A program made the position numbers and the translations under genes. DNA of 64,000 bases. Source: Cycas panzhihuaensis. Taxonomy: Eukaryota > Cycadophyta. Positions 43,236 through 55,843 of this stretch are shown piece after piece. Numbering within the stretch: position 1 is the first letter of the stretch; each line of letters starts with the position of its first letter. Below the pieces are notes generated by a model. The model was not told the DNA's origin. It was given only the letters and a program-made list of their open reading frames with translations, and made no database searches. The DNA is taken from contig CM041465.1 in NCBI GenBank assembly GCA_023213395.1, positions 249,185,741-249,249,740 of the forward strand, written 5' to 3'.

Positions 43236-45860
43236 CATAAAGTTTTTAGCTAGATTTATTCAAAATATTCAGTTTGTAATCATTTAAACATGGCATACAA
43301 ATTAAAGGAGTTTGTAATTAATCACAAAAGCACAAAAGGTATGATAAATATAGTCACATAGCCATCAATGAATATAACTCCTAATGATAGTTTGAGATGA
43401 TCTTTATTACAAATGAGTGTTAATAAAAATAATAATTAAAATAAAAACCATCATCAAATATTTCAAAGAAAAATTAAAATACATAATTCTAAATTCTCTT
43501 AGCTCAACATAAAAGTTGTTATTCATTATTTAATTAATAAAGGTATAATTTCAATGTTTAATAGGTGAAGACTATAATGATAAAAAAGTGCAGTGGATTG
43601 AGAGAATCTTAAAACCCTTTTAACAAAATGATATAAATAATATTACATTATATAAAATAACTTTATGTCCTTCCTAAAGCTATTTTAAATGGTTATATGT
43701 ATTTTCCCTTGTATAAATTCATTATAATGTTTACTTTTCTCATTAAATGTTTTATAACAATTTATATGCAAGTCCACTTAAGCCTTATTAAAATAATTGC
43801 TTTAGTTTTGAAATATCATAATGAATTTAATAATTTAATGCTCACATCATTGATCATTTAAAAAAACACGATTATTGTAGTTATTATAATTGTAATTATT
43901 TATAATAAATCCTTAAGAAAATCTTCTTAATTCCCTTTTAAAAGGCTTATTAAGTTAGAGTTATTATTAAACATATTTTACAGCCATTAGTAAGGAGATA
44001 GAGTGAAGATTGTTAGGGTTTTATGGCCTCATTCCCATATAGTTCATTTGGGTTTGGGGGTTTTAGTAGATGTTTGGACTGAGCTTTCTCTATTTAATTA
44101 GTCCCTTAAAGATGATCCTCATCTTGTTAAGTCAATTTACAATTTTTATCAAGCTTTGGAAGGAAGATTCTTTCATTTGAAGGAACTCTTATATGTTTGG
44201 CAGCTAAAAAAGGTTCTCATACTCTTCTAATTGGAGTATGTTGGATGATTTTATGATAAACTTAAGGTGTCTTGGTTCGTTAAGAGGTTTTTCTCTTAGG
44301 ATGCCAAGTTTTTTAGTTTGTTTGTTGGGTCAGTGCCCTTAGTAAGGACTCCCAAACTTCTTATAGGGCATGAGGCCTATTCAAAGTATGTTTTGAGTTT
44401 AGGTTGCTTCTTTTGTGTGGTGTGGTATTGTCATATGGTGGTGGTATATAGAGGCCTGCTCCTTTCTTCCTCTCATGTAGGGGGTGCAATCACTTGTCTT
44501 AAGATGTCGACAACCTTGGTTTAGGGATTTAGTGTTCTTTTTAGTTGCTCATGGGCATCATAAGGTTTCTCTAGGTGGTAGGCAACATATATGGGGTTTA
44601 GATGATGGAGTTTTTGGTGCGTTTTATCACTATTAATATCCTTAGGAAAATATTTTAAAGTTTTAACCCTAGGATCTTTTAGGCTTATTATGGTTTGTGA
44701 GTTATTACATATGGCTACTTTAACTTTGTCATTTATGGGATTTTCATATTATATGACATGTCTTTGACATATGGGTGTCTTTGATTTGATTTTTGTGGTT
44801 TATGCTCTACATTATAGACATTTTATTAGGAGCCATTTTTTTGTATTTTCCTTGTGGATATGTATTGTAAGCCTGGCACCTTATATTCTTTAGTCGGTGG
44901 CTACTAATTTATGGCATGATGATATATTTATATATTGGTATCCATGGTGGTGCTTCATAACATGACAAGTATTTTTTGATAATAGATGGTGGTTTTTTTC
45001 ATGGTATTCAATGGTCTATTATAGGGATTTATGTTCATGACATTTTAATAATTCTTACATACATGTTTTATGCATTTTTATCATAGATATTAATATGTTC
45101 ATGGCATTCCATTGATGCTTACATAATTTTTGTGCCTTCTATCAAATATATGGAAATATATAATCATGGATATGATGCATTTGGTTGCAGATATGTATTG
45201 TTTCATGTAAGTGGTAATAGACCCTTTGGTAATTATTGTCTTCTTTAGAGATTTCTTTTTGGCTCATGAATCTATGTTGCTCTACTTTATGATTTCTTCC
45301 TTTCTTTGGCAATTATTTTAATGTTCTTAAGTTTGTGGATTATAAGCTACATTCCTTTTGGCATATTCATATAGCATTTTTTTTAATGGTGGTGATTTTA
45401 CTAGTGTTTTCTAGTGTGCACTATTTCATGGTAGATTTATGGGCTCTTATAGTCCTCACACCTAATGTTGATTATAATGTTGAGAGGGCTGGTTAAGGTT
45501 TATTGTCTTTACCTTTTATGTGATTAATGGATGTCACGTGAGTAGATTGATTGTGAATTAGTGTGGGGGCAAGAAGATTACTCCCAAGAGATATGCATGG
45601 CTTTCATGTCAAGACTAATTTGGTAGGACATTATTTTTATCAATTATTAATGATACGTTTCTTAGTGGTATATCTGTGAGAGAAGGGCCTACCTATGCTT
45701 GATAGATTTGCACCTAAAGCATTAGTTGACTTTTGGACAATATAGTCTTAAGTTCTTTCAGGGGGGCTTAGAGCAAGATATTAGGATTTTTTTCTTAAAA
45801 TGAGTGAGGATAGGTATGATCCTTATATGACTTTTGACAGATTACCTCACCTTTTCTCAC
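43236..45860. other. AT-rich, no gene; G/T-rich plus strand from about 44000
   Basis: No supported frame (the 68-codon frame at 44318 has no motif). From about 44000 to 45850 the plus strand is rich in T and G and poor in C. It may be the body of an old retroposon ending in the poly(A) at 45914, but no RT motif was recognised. Confidence 0.35.
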
Positions 45861-45927
45861 TGTACCTAATCTTGAAGGTACAACCCCATGTTATAAGGGA
45901 TTTTCTTATCAAGAAAAAAAAAAAAAA
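45861..45927 (+). mobile_element. Retroposon-like 3' end: hairpin and poly(A)
   Basis: A 7-bp perfect hairpin (TGTACCT, loop AATCTTGA, AGGTACA) at 45861-45882 is followed after 31 bases by 14 A at 45914-45927. A 3'-terminal stem-loop before a poly(A) is typical of LINE/SINE ends. The element body is not identified. Confidence 0.35.
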
Positions 45928-46135
45928 GGAAGTTAAAAGATATCATTATGTCTTAAATTGGAAGAATAAGCCCTAAAAGATAGGTTAAGTAGTAAAGAGC
46001 AACTAATTTTATTAGGTCAAGAAAGGTTTAGACCTGGTGTAGGACTATTTATGTTATCATTAAATGTAAAATCAAAAGTGTATAAAGCATAAAATGCATA
46101 AAACATGCATGCATCTATTTATTAATCTACCAATC

Positions 46136-46202
46136 CATGCATGCATGTATGTGTGTATACATGTACGTGTGTACACATACACATATATATATGTGTGTGT
46201 AG
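46136..46202. repeat. Alternating TG/CA/TA microsatellite
   Basis: Continuous purine-pyrimidine alternation (CATGCATG, TATGTGTG, TACACATA, TATATATG, TGTGTG), the kind of sequence able to form Z-DNA or cruciforms. Confidence 0.85.
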
Positions 46203-46599
46203 TTGTATTACGTGATTATACTCTAGTTTATAGTTGCTTAAAGTTAAATACTTTTAAATCCAACTATATTTAATCCTTTAGCTAATTAAACTGAGTTAAG
46301 ACCCTTTTATATAGCCACTTAATTTATTCTATTTGTTCAATTAGATTTCACTTAATAGGGATTTATGCCATATTGTGAAAGTAGAAGTAATAGTGTCTCT
46401 TACTCTTCCATGTAAGCACGCTCAATTTAGTGAAATAATAAGTTGGCATTTTTCATTCTCAAGAGTTATAATCTCATATACTTGATTTTGCCCAACAAAC
46501 TCTTTAATTGGCTTTATTTAAGCAATTAGTGTATATGAACTCTATGAGTTCACATCGGTTGGTATCAAACTCACAATTGGTTCTTTATCCCCTCGAGTT

Positions 46600-46652
46600 C
46601 CCCCCACCACCCCCCCCACCCTTCCCCACCCCAACCCACCCACCCACCCCCC
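46600..46652. repeat. C-rich tract (G4-forming on minus strand)
   Basis: Runs of 3-8 C separated by A or TT, so the minus strand has more than four G-runs with 1-2 base loops, fitting the usual G-quadruplex rule. It stands out in very AT-rich surroundings. Confidence 0.85.
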
Positions 46653-46710
46653 TTATATTTTTTATATTTACCTTCTCTTTGTTTTTTAAAGTGTGTAAGT
46701 TCAATAAAAA

Positions 46711-46925
46711 AGGTAATTTTACCTAAAACCACCTTTTCTTAAACCATTCCTTTTATAATGGTTTTTTAAAAACCACTTAAACATTTTATGGGTGGTTTTT
46801 AGATATTTAACAATAGTTCTTTTTAAAAACCACTACTAAGTTTAGTAAGGTTCTAGCTTTTTATAAGTGGTTCTTAGTCTTTAATGGTGTTTTTTCATAA
46901 ACCCATTATGGGTTTTATAGACTTC
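46711..46925. repeat. Cluster of short inverted repeats (hairpins)
   Basis: AGGTAA/TTACCT at 46711-46724, AAACCATT/AATGGTTT at 46741-46765, TGGTTTTT/AAAAACCA at 46759-46775, then repeated GTGGTTTTT and AAAACCAC units to about 46880 and ACCCATTATGGGT near 46904. It may be a small foldback element; no terminal repeats or target duplication are certain. Confidence 0.5.
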
Positions 46926-49639
46926 TAGAGTGTACCCTAAGTTGGATGGTAACATGACTAGGTGTATGAGATGTTCATGGGCAATACTTTGTGGATATAA
47001 CTAATAGATCTTTTGATCATCCACTTGTATAAATGTAGTTCCCTTTATTTACATATAATTGTAATATTATACATGAAGAATATTGTTACAAAATATAAAA
47101 CTATATAGTGAATCCTATAAAGCATATACAATATTACAACCAATATCATATAGATTACAATTAATTAATGTAGTGGAAATAGAAGTATATAGGAAACAAT
47201 AATGGTAACATTAATATGTGTTAATAATCAATAATAATAGAGTTTTGAAGGAAGAGTTATCATATAAACAATCATTGCTTGAGAGAATTAGATGATGGAT
47301 TACACTATATATTTAAATGCATTTGTTATTAAGTAATAATAAAATGTAGAATATATAACATATATAGTCAAGTGGAATGTGATATCATTCATGAGCTAAG
47401 TAGACAAAATAGAATTAGATTTTACGTTAAACAAAATAATGAAGCCTTTATATGTTTCAAAGCATATAACGATTAACCAAGAATATACAAAATTACTCAC
47501 TAATTGAAGATCTACCATGCATCTTATACATCTCAACCTATTCAATATTAAAAGATGTTGCACTTTACTTCTTATGGGCTTGGATTCTCATTAGGATTTA
47601 TCTCCATAATGTACTCTAAATGTATCACAAGAATATTACATAATCCTTCCCCCTTACTTCTCTCCTTTATAGCTTGAATAACTTTATAATATCTAAAATT
47701 ACTTGTAATAGAATTATATGCTACTTGAAGTTGCTTGCCTATAAGTCTTCTCTACAATAGGGAGATTTAGTCCTTTTATACATGATTGTGAAGGGTACAT
47801 TGATGGTAATATAGTTGTATCTTTATTGAGTGGTCATTTTCACATCCTCACTAAATGTTATTATAAATTTAAACTTCTTAGAGTCTACTTGTCTATGCCT
47901 TTATTGATCTGCTTTTGCTAGCCCATTTCCCAACTTGTTGTTTATACATTCGCCTAATTATCCACTTGATATAGTTACCCCTTCTGTTATAAGAACTTGT
48001 TTACTAGTGACATGTTCATCATAATCTTAGAGACTTGTAATTCATATCACTTCATTTTAAGTTCAGTTAGGTGACCTTACTCACTTGTGAGGGTGTACTT
48101 CAATTGTAATTACCTAGTGAGTTATGTGGAAAGCCTATTAATAAGCTACAGTGATGTAGGTTTATCATGCCATAAGATTTTAGAATTAGCTACCTCTTGA
48201 TTGCTTTACATTTACTACTTAAAATCCTCTAATTGATTTTGTCCCTTTAGCTTTTTTAGATATAGGAGTTCATACTCTTCTTAGAGGATAGACAAGTTGG
48301 AGGCTAATCTATTAAATTCTATCATAAAACAACACCAACTCATCGAGTGTGGTCTTTACATTAGATTGAGACTTGTGAAGCACATTGTCCCACTTTTGTA
48401 ATGTGTGTTTCTCTTCTACTCTTCCAGTAAAGAAGTTTTGATATAAGAACATCCCTCTCCTTATCTAAAATTCATTATGGTAGAACAAAGGCTTCACTAT
48501 TTTGTTCCATAAGTTTTAGAACCCACAAATATACAACAAGAATTTAACCTTGTGTAAGTGATGATAAATTCGACATAGTAGATAAGTAAATAGAGCTTGT
48601 GAAGACTTCTAGTAAGCCCAAAATCATGTGAGTCTATTCCCAATTGATGAAGGAATGAATGTTAGAAGTTTGAAGTTTCACAGTTTTATAGAGGCAATTC
48701 ATGAGTTTTAGTCCCATACGCAAAAGTTGGGAGTAGTTTTTAATGTTCATAAGTTGAACATGATATATAGCATATTCGACCAAACACACAGGTTTTTTAT
48801 CTACATAGAGGTAGAATAAGTCCATAGAGGGACTCTTTCTACTCAACTAATAAGTGGAGGTGTCATTATATTATGCAAAGAAGGATTTCACACTCTATAA
48901 AATGAGAGATGAATTAAAATGATAAAGTGGGAAATGAAAGCATAGTATATGAAGCATAAAGCAACAACTTACAAAGGTTCAACACTAAGCAATGACTTAT
49001 GATTTAAGAAGCCCAAAGTGGTAAAAGAACCTAGAAATTATAGAAGATATATAATGAAATATTAGGAGGAAGTGACAAGTTCAAAGATCAAGTGATAAAT
49101 GAATTTATGCAATACAAGATACATAATGAAATATTAGGAGAAAGTGACATATGACAAGTTCAAAGATCAAGTGATAAGTGAATTCATATAATACAAAGAT
49201 TGACAATCAAAGAATGGATGAAAATGGTCTTTAGAGGGCAAAGTGACACATTTCTCATATTACGTGAGATGACCTACAAGTCTAAGGAATGAGATACCGA
49301 GTGAATCTATGAAGTGCAATGTTGTTGATGTTAGAATTAATGTTCATATAAGGATAAATTAAGGTGTGAGTTCTAAATAAACTTATAACATGAGTCATAA
49401 TTAGCTAGTTACATATCTTATTATGATCATAATTGAACCAAAGTGTATATTAATGTATATAATATATGATGTTTGGAAGATGTTAGAAAGAGGTCATTTC
49501 GAATGAATAAAATTCTTTTAAATGTAGAATTATACTACCCAGTGTCTCTTGTGTCCTAATTTATTGGGTTGCTATTGTTGAGAATTGATATTAGTTTCAT
49601 ATTCGATCTTTGAATCTCACAACTGAGATAAAGAGATGA
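46926..49639. other. AT-rich intergenic DNA with one tandem duplication
   Basis: No gene supported. Two tandem copies of a ~75-80-base unit (TAATGAAATATTAGGAG, TTCAAAGATCAAGTGATAA) lie at about 49044-49195. From about 48900 the plus strand becomes purine-rich, leading into LTR-H. Confidence 0.5.
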
Positions 49640-51204
49640 CTAAGTCCTAAAAGGGAGAAGGGGCTTACTCCTTATACTTTATGAGATGACTTATGAGTCC
49701 ATGAGATATGAAGAAACAATTGACTCTACGAGATGAAAAGTGTGTGATAGAAGCCAAAGATTATCTTAAGTTTGAAAGGAGAGATAGACTTAATCCTCAC
49801 ACTCCATAAGATGAGTTATGAGTTTATGGCTAGATGATTGAAGAGTGAATCCATGAAGTGTAGAGTCATGAAAAGGAAGAAAATTAGTTAAATCCCATAA
49901 GAGTGTAGGGGACACTCATCACATTGTGCAAGTTGACTTATAAGTAAAAAAAATCAAGTGAAGATTAACTCTATGAGATGTAAAGTGTACAATTGAAGTT
50001 AAAAGGAAAAAAAATCTAAGCCCTAGTAGGGAAAACTTCATGCCCCTTACACTTCATATATAAACTTATGAGTTGAGGTTGTCACAAGTAACTATTACAT
50101 CTATCAAATGCACAATTTCAAAGAAGTGGTTCATATAAAAAGTGAAGCATAAAGGCACAAAGACATAAGTGATTTAGCAAAGGGTGGAGGCATGAAGATA
50201 TATGTGATTAGCAAAGAACATAGATACATAGTAACTAAATTGAGAAATTGCAAAGAGGGCAGGCCACAAAGGTGGCGAGTGGTTATATAAAATGCAAAGA
50301 GTGAGGCTTCACACTTTACACTCTACATATTAACATATGAGGATGCAAAGGAATGTTATAACTAAATCTATAAGATGTGAGATGTAAAGAATATAAATGA
50401 TATACCACTCATTTAAAATAAAGAAGAGAGATTGATTTAAACGAATTTTTAAACTAATTTATATCCAAAGGTAGGAAGTCAATGGTGTCGTTAATGTATG
50501 CAAGATTATACAGGTTGGTGAATCAAAGACATATATTGGTCAATTATAAGTAGATCACAAGGATGATCCTAAAGAGCATGAAGATCTAGCAGGCATTGAT
50601 TACATACATTAAGTAAAGGAGTTAGCATATAGTAGATAATACTAATGACTTTATGATGATGGGATGAGGAAAGAGCTAAGTAAAGAGTTGACAAAGGTCA
50701 AAGGTGAAGAGAGACCAAATAATAAAGGCTATGGTGTATGAATTCATCTCATAAAAGTGAGAGTAATGACTGAAATTTCCCACACAAATTTTATGGGTAA
50801 ATTTTTATAGCCAACAATCATCCATATAGAAGTTGTGTTAAATTTTTGAGGCTATTTTAAAGTTTGATATGCTTAGTAGAGGCATTACCATTATAGTCAT
50901 ACCATTATAAAACTACAATAAGCTTATTTTAATATAATGAAATCTCACATTAGTATTTTTATTACATATGCATTTTTCATTTCATGCATAACTATGTGAA
51001 GGTTTATTTTATATTATCATTGAGTTTGAGAGATTTGATATGTATGTGTAAAAGATCCTAAAGCAAGGCTTGTTTATAGGTACCTTAATTCAATTATAGC
51101 AAATGGTAATTGATAGGTTATTTAGAATAGGAATATACATTAGCTTAGTACTAGAGCCAAGGGATTTGGTAAAGTTATGAAGGGATAGTGAACAACCTAT
51201 GTTA
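49640..51204 (+). repeat. 5' LTR of LTR-H with internal ~125-bp tandem repeats
   Basis: 49640-50090 contains about four units of ~125 bases, each with a CTCACACTNNATGAGATGAGTTATGAGT-like start (written as a consensus), an AAGAGTGAATCCATGAAGTG-like middle and a GAAGTTAAAAGGAAA-like end. The unique part then matches 52800-53964, for example AAGAAGTGGTT, AAGGATGATCCT, CAAAGTTT or TATTGAGTT blocks. Confidence 0.65.
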
Positions 51205-51207
51205 CTT

Positions 51208-51219
51208 TGGTATCAAAGC
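51208..51219 (+). other. Primer-binding site of LTR-H
   Basis: Plus strand TGGTATCAAAGC, one base from the usual initiator-Met tRNA site, placed directly after the left repeat. It sets the element's orientation. Confidence 0.7.
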
Positions 51220-52504
51220 TTGAGAATTCATTATGATAAAATAGAGAAGATTTATACAGAGCTAATGAGAAGTGGCCACATAGGTAGATTGACTAAAGAG
51301 GAACATATGTAATATAAAAGTTATGAGAAAGAGAATTACATGACAAGAGTAAGAATTATTTTAAACAATTATATAAGAAGTTATTAAGGATGATGGCAAA
51401 GGTCACTTATTCTCACACTCTTATTACTTAGAGTAAGGGTTGGAGATTAAAGATGAGCCTATGGGAGTAGTTAATAAACATCCTTACATAGTGGTTATGC
51501 CTATTGTAAAAGAAAGCATAAGTTGTGAGGATGCTCTTGTCCCTTATAAACTTATTAAGAGCATATTTAAGGATGCCACCTAAGTTGCAATTACGGAGGA
51601 TGTGTGTGTGGAGAGCACATAGATAATGGCAGATGTGATCTATTAAATTAATATTCATATAGTAGTTGATGAGCATGTGTTCAAGAATGAATCCCATTTG
51701 ACCATAAAGGAGATTATATGCAAGGTTGTTATTCATAAGGCAATCAATGAGGTTAATACATGTGTAACTATTAATGGAAGCAATGGCAGAGCTGAAGGCC
51801 CTAATGGGGCTTAATAGAGTATTCATATAGATGATACAACAAGGATAATTGTTGGTATTAATATCCATAATAAGAAGCCAAACATTTTAGAGGTTGAGGT
51901 TGTGTCATCTAGTAATGTTGTAATTATAGTCAGAGAGATTTTATGTGAGTTTAAGGCCATTAGGATTGTCGATAAGAATGCCTATAAGGATAAAGCTTAT
52001 GTGGTCGTTAAGAAAGTTAATTCTCATGTGGCATGAAAGTATTAATCAAATTACTACCACTATAATAGTTGCTAAGGCACGTGAAAAGCCTTATGAATTA
52101 AAGAATTATATGATGCATCCTATAATCAAGGTCTTAGAGGTGGAGGAACCCCTAAAGATAAAGGTGAATATTGTTTGGATATCAAGCTTGAACCTATGTT
52201 GTTGTGAGTAACATTTGGCATAGGAAATGCAAAGGAAATCCTTGTTAATCTAGTGGAGCAATTAAAGATTTTTACTAGGAGGTGTATGCAAAGGCATTAT
52301 TATTTTGATGCTTATGAGGCCACGGGTATTTTGAATGTAAAAATTGAAGGGAAATTCTAGTATTTGACCTCCATAAAGGACATGTAATTGGAGCATAGGA
52401 CCTTCATAACCCATAGGGCTAGAGTTGAGGAGGAAATGATTAATGGAGATAAGAAAGCTACATTTGATCTAAGAGGATTAGATCTCTTTTATAAACAATG
52501 GGAG
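51220..52504 (+). pseudogene. LTR-H internal region with decayed unidentified frame
   Basis: The plus frame from about 51435 to 52040 reads with only a few stops: KDEPMGVVNKHPYIVVMPIV, DALVPYKLIKSIFKDAT, NVVIIVREILCEFKAI, KDKAYVVVKKVNSHVA, and then in another frame EKPYELKNYMMHPIIKVLEV. It is rich in Val, Ile and Lys and I recognise no domain. The 146-codon frame on the opposite strand is its shadow. It may be a decayed gag-like gene or captured sequence. Confidence 0.35.
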
Positions 52505-53964
52505 TTATGTCCTATAAGAGAGAAATACTCACTCCTCATACTTTGTGAGATGAGTTATGAGTTCATAAGTGGAGAACTAAAGAGTGAATCTATGAGGGGT
52601 GAGCCTCAAAAGGGAAGGAAATTGACTACATCTAATAAGGGTAGAGGGAGCACTCCTCACACTCTATAGGTTGAGTTACGAGTTAAAAAAATCAAGTGAA
52701 TAATGACTCCATGAGATGTAAAGCATATAATCAAAACTAAAAGGGAAAAAAATTATAATTCTCAGTAGGAAAGAGTTCATGTTCCTTACACTTTACACAT
52801 GGACCTATGAGTTGAGGTTATTACAAGTGGTAAGTGGATTTATAAAGTGCACAATTACAAAGAAGTGGTTTATTAGAAAATTGAAATATAGAGGTGTGAA
52901 GACATGGGTGATTTGGTGAAGCACAAAGGTGTAAAGCAACTAAAGTAAGAAGTTGCAAAGAGGGTAACCCATAGAGGTGGCAAGTGATTATGTGAGCTGT
53001 AAAAGATGAGGATATATATTTTGCACTCCATATATTGACATCTAAGGATGTAGAGAAAGATTGTGATAAAATCTATGAGTTGTAAAATGTAAACAATGAA
53101 AGTGTTATAACACTTATTTAAAAGAGTGTAAAGGAACTAATATGGTATTAATGAGTTTTTGAACTAATATATATACTTTACTAGCTCATTCATTATGCAT
53201 AGCACTATATAAGTTGGTGAATTAAAGACACATGTTAATTAGTTATAAGGTATATTATAAGGATGATCCTTTAAAGTGTGAAAATTTGGAAAGCATTGAG
53301 TACATGTGTTAAATGAAGGACTTACTATAAAGGAAGGAGATAATACCAATTTTTTTTTAGAGACATTTACAATTACTATGATAAGAAGAAAAGAGAGGTA
53401 AGGAGAGAGTTAAGCATAAATCTAATAGAAGTTGAAGGTGATAAGAAGGTAGATGCTAAATCGAAGACTAGATAATAAAGTTTATGCATGTGTGAATCCA
53501 TCTCACAGAGATAAGAGTTGTGATCGAAATTATCCACATGACATTTGCAGATAAATTTTCCACCTAGAGTTCAATAAGATCACCCATGCAAAGTTTGGGT
53601 GAATTTATATATTAGCCAATTACCCATGTGAAATCGAGAGGTAAATTTCAAAGGTTATTTTGAAGTCTAATATGCCCAATGGAGGCATCATCATTATAAT
53701 CATATCATTGTAATATTATGATAAGTGTATTTTAATGTAATAAAATCACATGTTAGTATTTCCATTGTGTTTGTATTTTTCATTACATATGTGACTTTGT
53801 CAAGGTCTATTTTTAATTATTATTGAGTTCGAGAGATTCACCAAGAATATGTGAAAGATCTTGGAGTAGCCCTTCTCTAGAGGGACATTAGCTTAGCTTC
53901 GACTATAATAGAAGTTAATTAACGGGCTTAAACATGAAGGAAGGTTACATCAAATTCATCATTG
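52505..53964 (+). repeat. 3' LTR of LTR-H
   Basis: Direct repeat of 49640-51204. The tandem-repeat part is shorter here (about three units, 52505-52830) than in the 5' LTR, so unit number has changed since insertion. The end is placed near GGTTACA at 53964. Confidence 0.6.
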
Positions 53965-55843
53965 GATTTTGTAGCTATTTCAATTTTGTAGATATAACAT
54001 TAGTTAAATTTTGACTCTATATTTATAGAGTAACTATTGATGACTCTGTTATCTGTTTTAGAATGTGTATTTCTTATGAGGACTCCTATAATGATTTTGC
54101 CAAGTATACCTTCTTATCTTATTATTTATTATGTAATCCCTCTAATGCTTACTTGGAAATTACCCCTCCTTGAAGTTATAGAGTGAATGTATTAGTGGAT
54201 AATAGGGTAATTTATTAAAGAGGTCAAACCTATAGTGGTTGGTATATTTGGTTAATTATTATGAGCTATTATTTAAGTATATCATTATTACCCCTCATTA
54301 GTTGATTCTTGGCTTTAACTTTCTCTAAATTTGCTTACAAGTTTTCTAGTTTATCCTTCACCATCTTACTAGTTGCAAGTTGCTAATCCATTACCTCTAA
54401 CACAAAGTTTCCCTTCATTGAAAGGTTGATCTTCTCAATAGTACCCCTATCCTATTCTTTAACTATTGTGAGCTTTCACTTTTTTCTCTCATATATATAG
54501 AAGGAACATTTAGGTATCTTTATGTTTATGGCTACCATGCTTTATTTATGATATTTCCTTGATCTCCATTACTCCTAAAGCCATGGTCGAATATGAAATA
54601 ATGTTTCAATTTTAGATTATTTGTGTGGAGTTCTTAAGCCCCTAAATTTATGTGAGATGTTAATCTCTTCCTCTCTTTGTGGGATCTTTTATCCCTATAA
54701 GTTCTTTATCTCCTCTTATTGTTGTAAGATGGTCACCCCTACTTGTTAATGCAAGGTAGTTGCTTTAATACCTCACAATCCATTCATTTCTAAATCTTTC
54801 TAAAAGGATATTTAAAATTCTTATATTTGCTTTGTTTTCATCCAAGTGGTGGTCATTGAAGATATGTTTATTTTCTTTTATAGGTTATTGTTGCATAACC
54901 TTCTTTGTTATCTACAAAACTATTGTGAGGGTGAGGTCGATTTGTAGTGGTTCTATTACTAAAATCTCAATATAAGTAGGTGATGGTTACTTGAGGAATT
55001 CACCATCTATAACTCCCATTGTCAACAGCTTTCCTCCTTGAGTGATAGAAAACATGACCTTCTTATATGGGGTCCTCTTGGTGGAATTTTCTAAGGATGC
55101 TTTTGCAGTTGGTTTAGGAGAAGAAGATTCATCAATTTTCTCCTTACACTTCCCTTGTACTCCCTATGTTGCTATGCTCACCTGACATGTCTATACTCCC
55201 TATGTTGTTATGCTCACTTAACTACTTTCTAATAGTTCATAAGATGGGCTTACTTAATCATCATTTGGCCTATGCTTAACCTTATTTTATACTCCAACAT
55301 TATTAATGACTTTAGGATGTGATTATAGAGGTGAGGGCATTGGAAACTAGCATATCATATCTTCTAAAATAAAGTTCTTAAATTTCCCTAACCCATCTAC
55401 TTCATGGGTAGGTTGTGCTAATCAAATAAATGGGAAACACCTCATCATCACTCCATCTAGATCATAGTATCTCTGTTAGGTATGCTAAAATATGAATTTG
55501 TTACTAAATAAAGAAGACTTTTATTTTGATCCACTTGTCAATAATCCAATAGCCAATGTTTATAAGGCCTTTTATAGTAGAGCCTTCTTCTATTCTGTGA
55601 TCATTCTTCCCCTAGTCATGGAGATTTATCTATATATTTTTAAAACTAGACTTAATCATATAGATACTTAGGAAGATAATTAGCAAAACCCCTATACTTA
55701 ATAAGCAAGATGGTATAATAATATGGAAATGAGAAAAGATCTCCCATTCCTTTATTGTCATCTCTTATGAGATGTTGTAGTTGCCTACTAATTCTTAAGC
55801 ATTTATTTAGAGCTCTTTTTATTATATACAAAAGCCTATCTAC
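53965..55843. other. AT-rich intergenic DNA
   Basis: No gene supported. A weak protein-like stretch is read on the minus strand at about 54640-55150 with five stops. A 35-base tandem duplication (ACTCCCTATGTTG, TATGCTCAC) is at about 55155-55222. Confidence 0.4.

Larger units (their letters stand above)
49640..53964 (+). mobile_element. LTR-H, old non-autonomous LTR element
   Basis: Two diverged direct repeats (about 49640-51204 and 52505-53964) flank about 1.3 kb. A primer-binding site (TGGTATCAAAGC) follows the left repeat at 51208-51219, so these are LTRs of a plus-strand element. The internal region is too short for pol and has no RT or integrase motif, matching a non-autonomous, LARD-like layout. 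The repeats are far apart in sequence, so the element is very old. Outer ends are uncertain by roughly 100 bases, and a target duplication was not found. Confidence 0.65.

Noticed and set aside
51428-51868. 146-codon minus-strand frame
   Set aside because: Antisense to the decayed plus-strand frame of LTR-H, and of low-complexity Asn/Ile/Leu composition with no motif.
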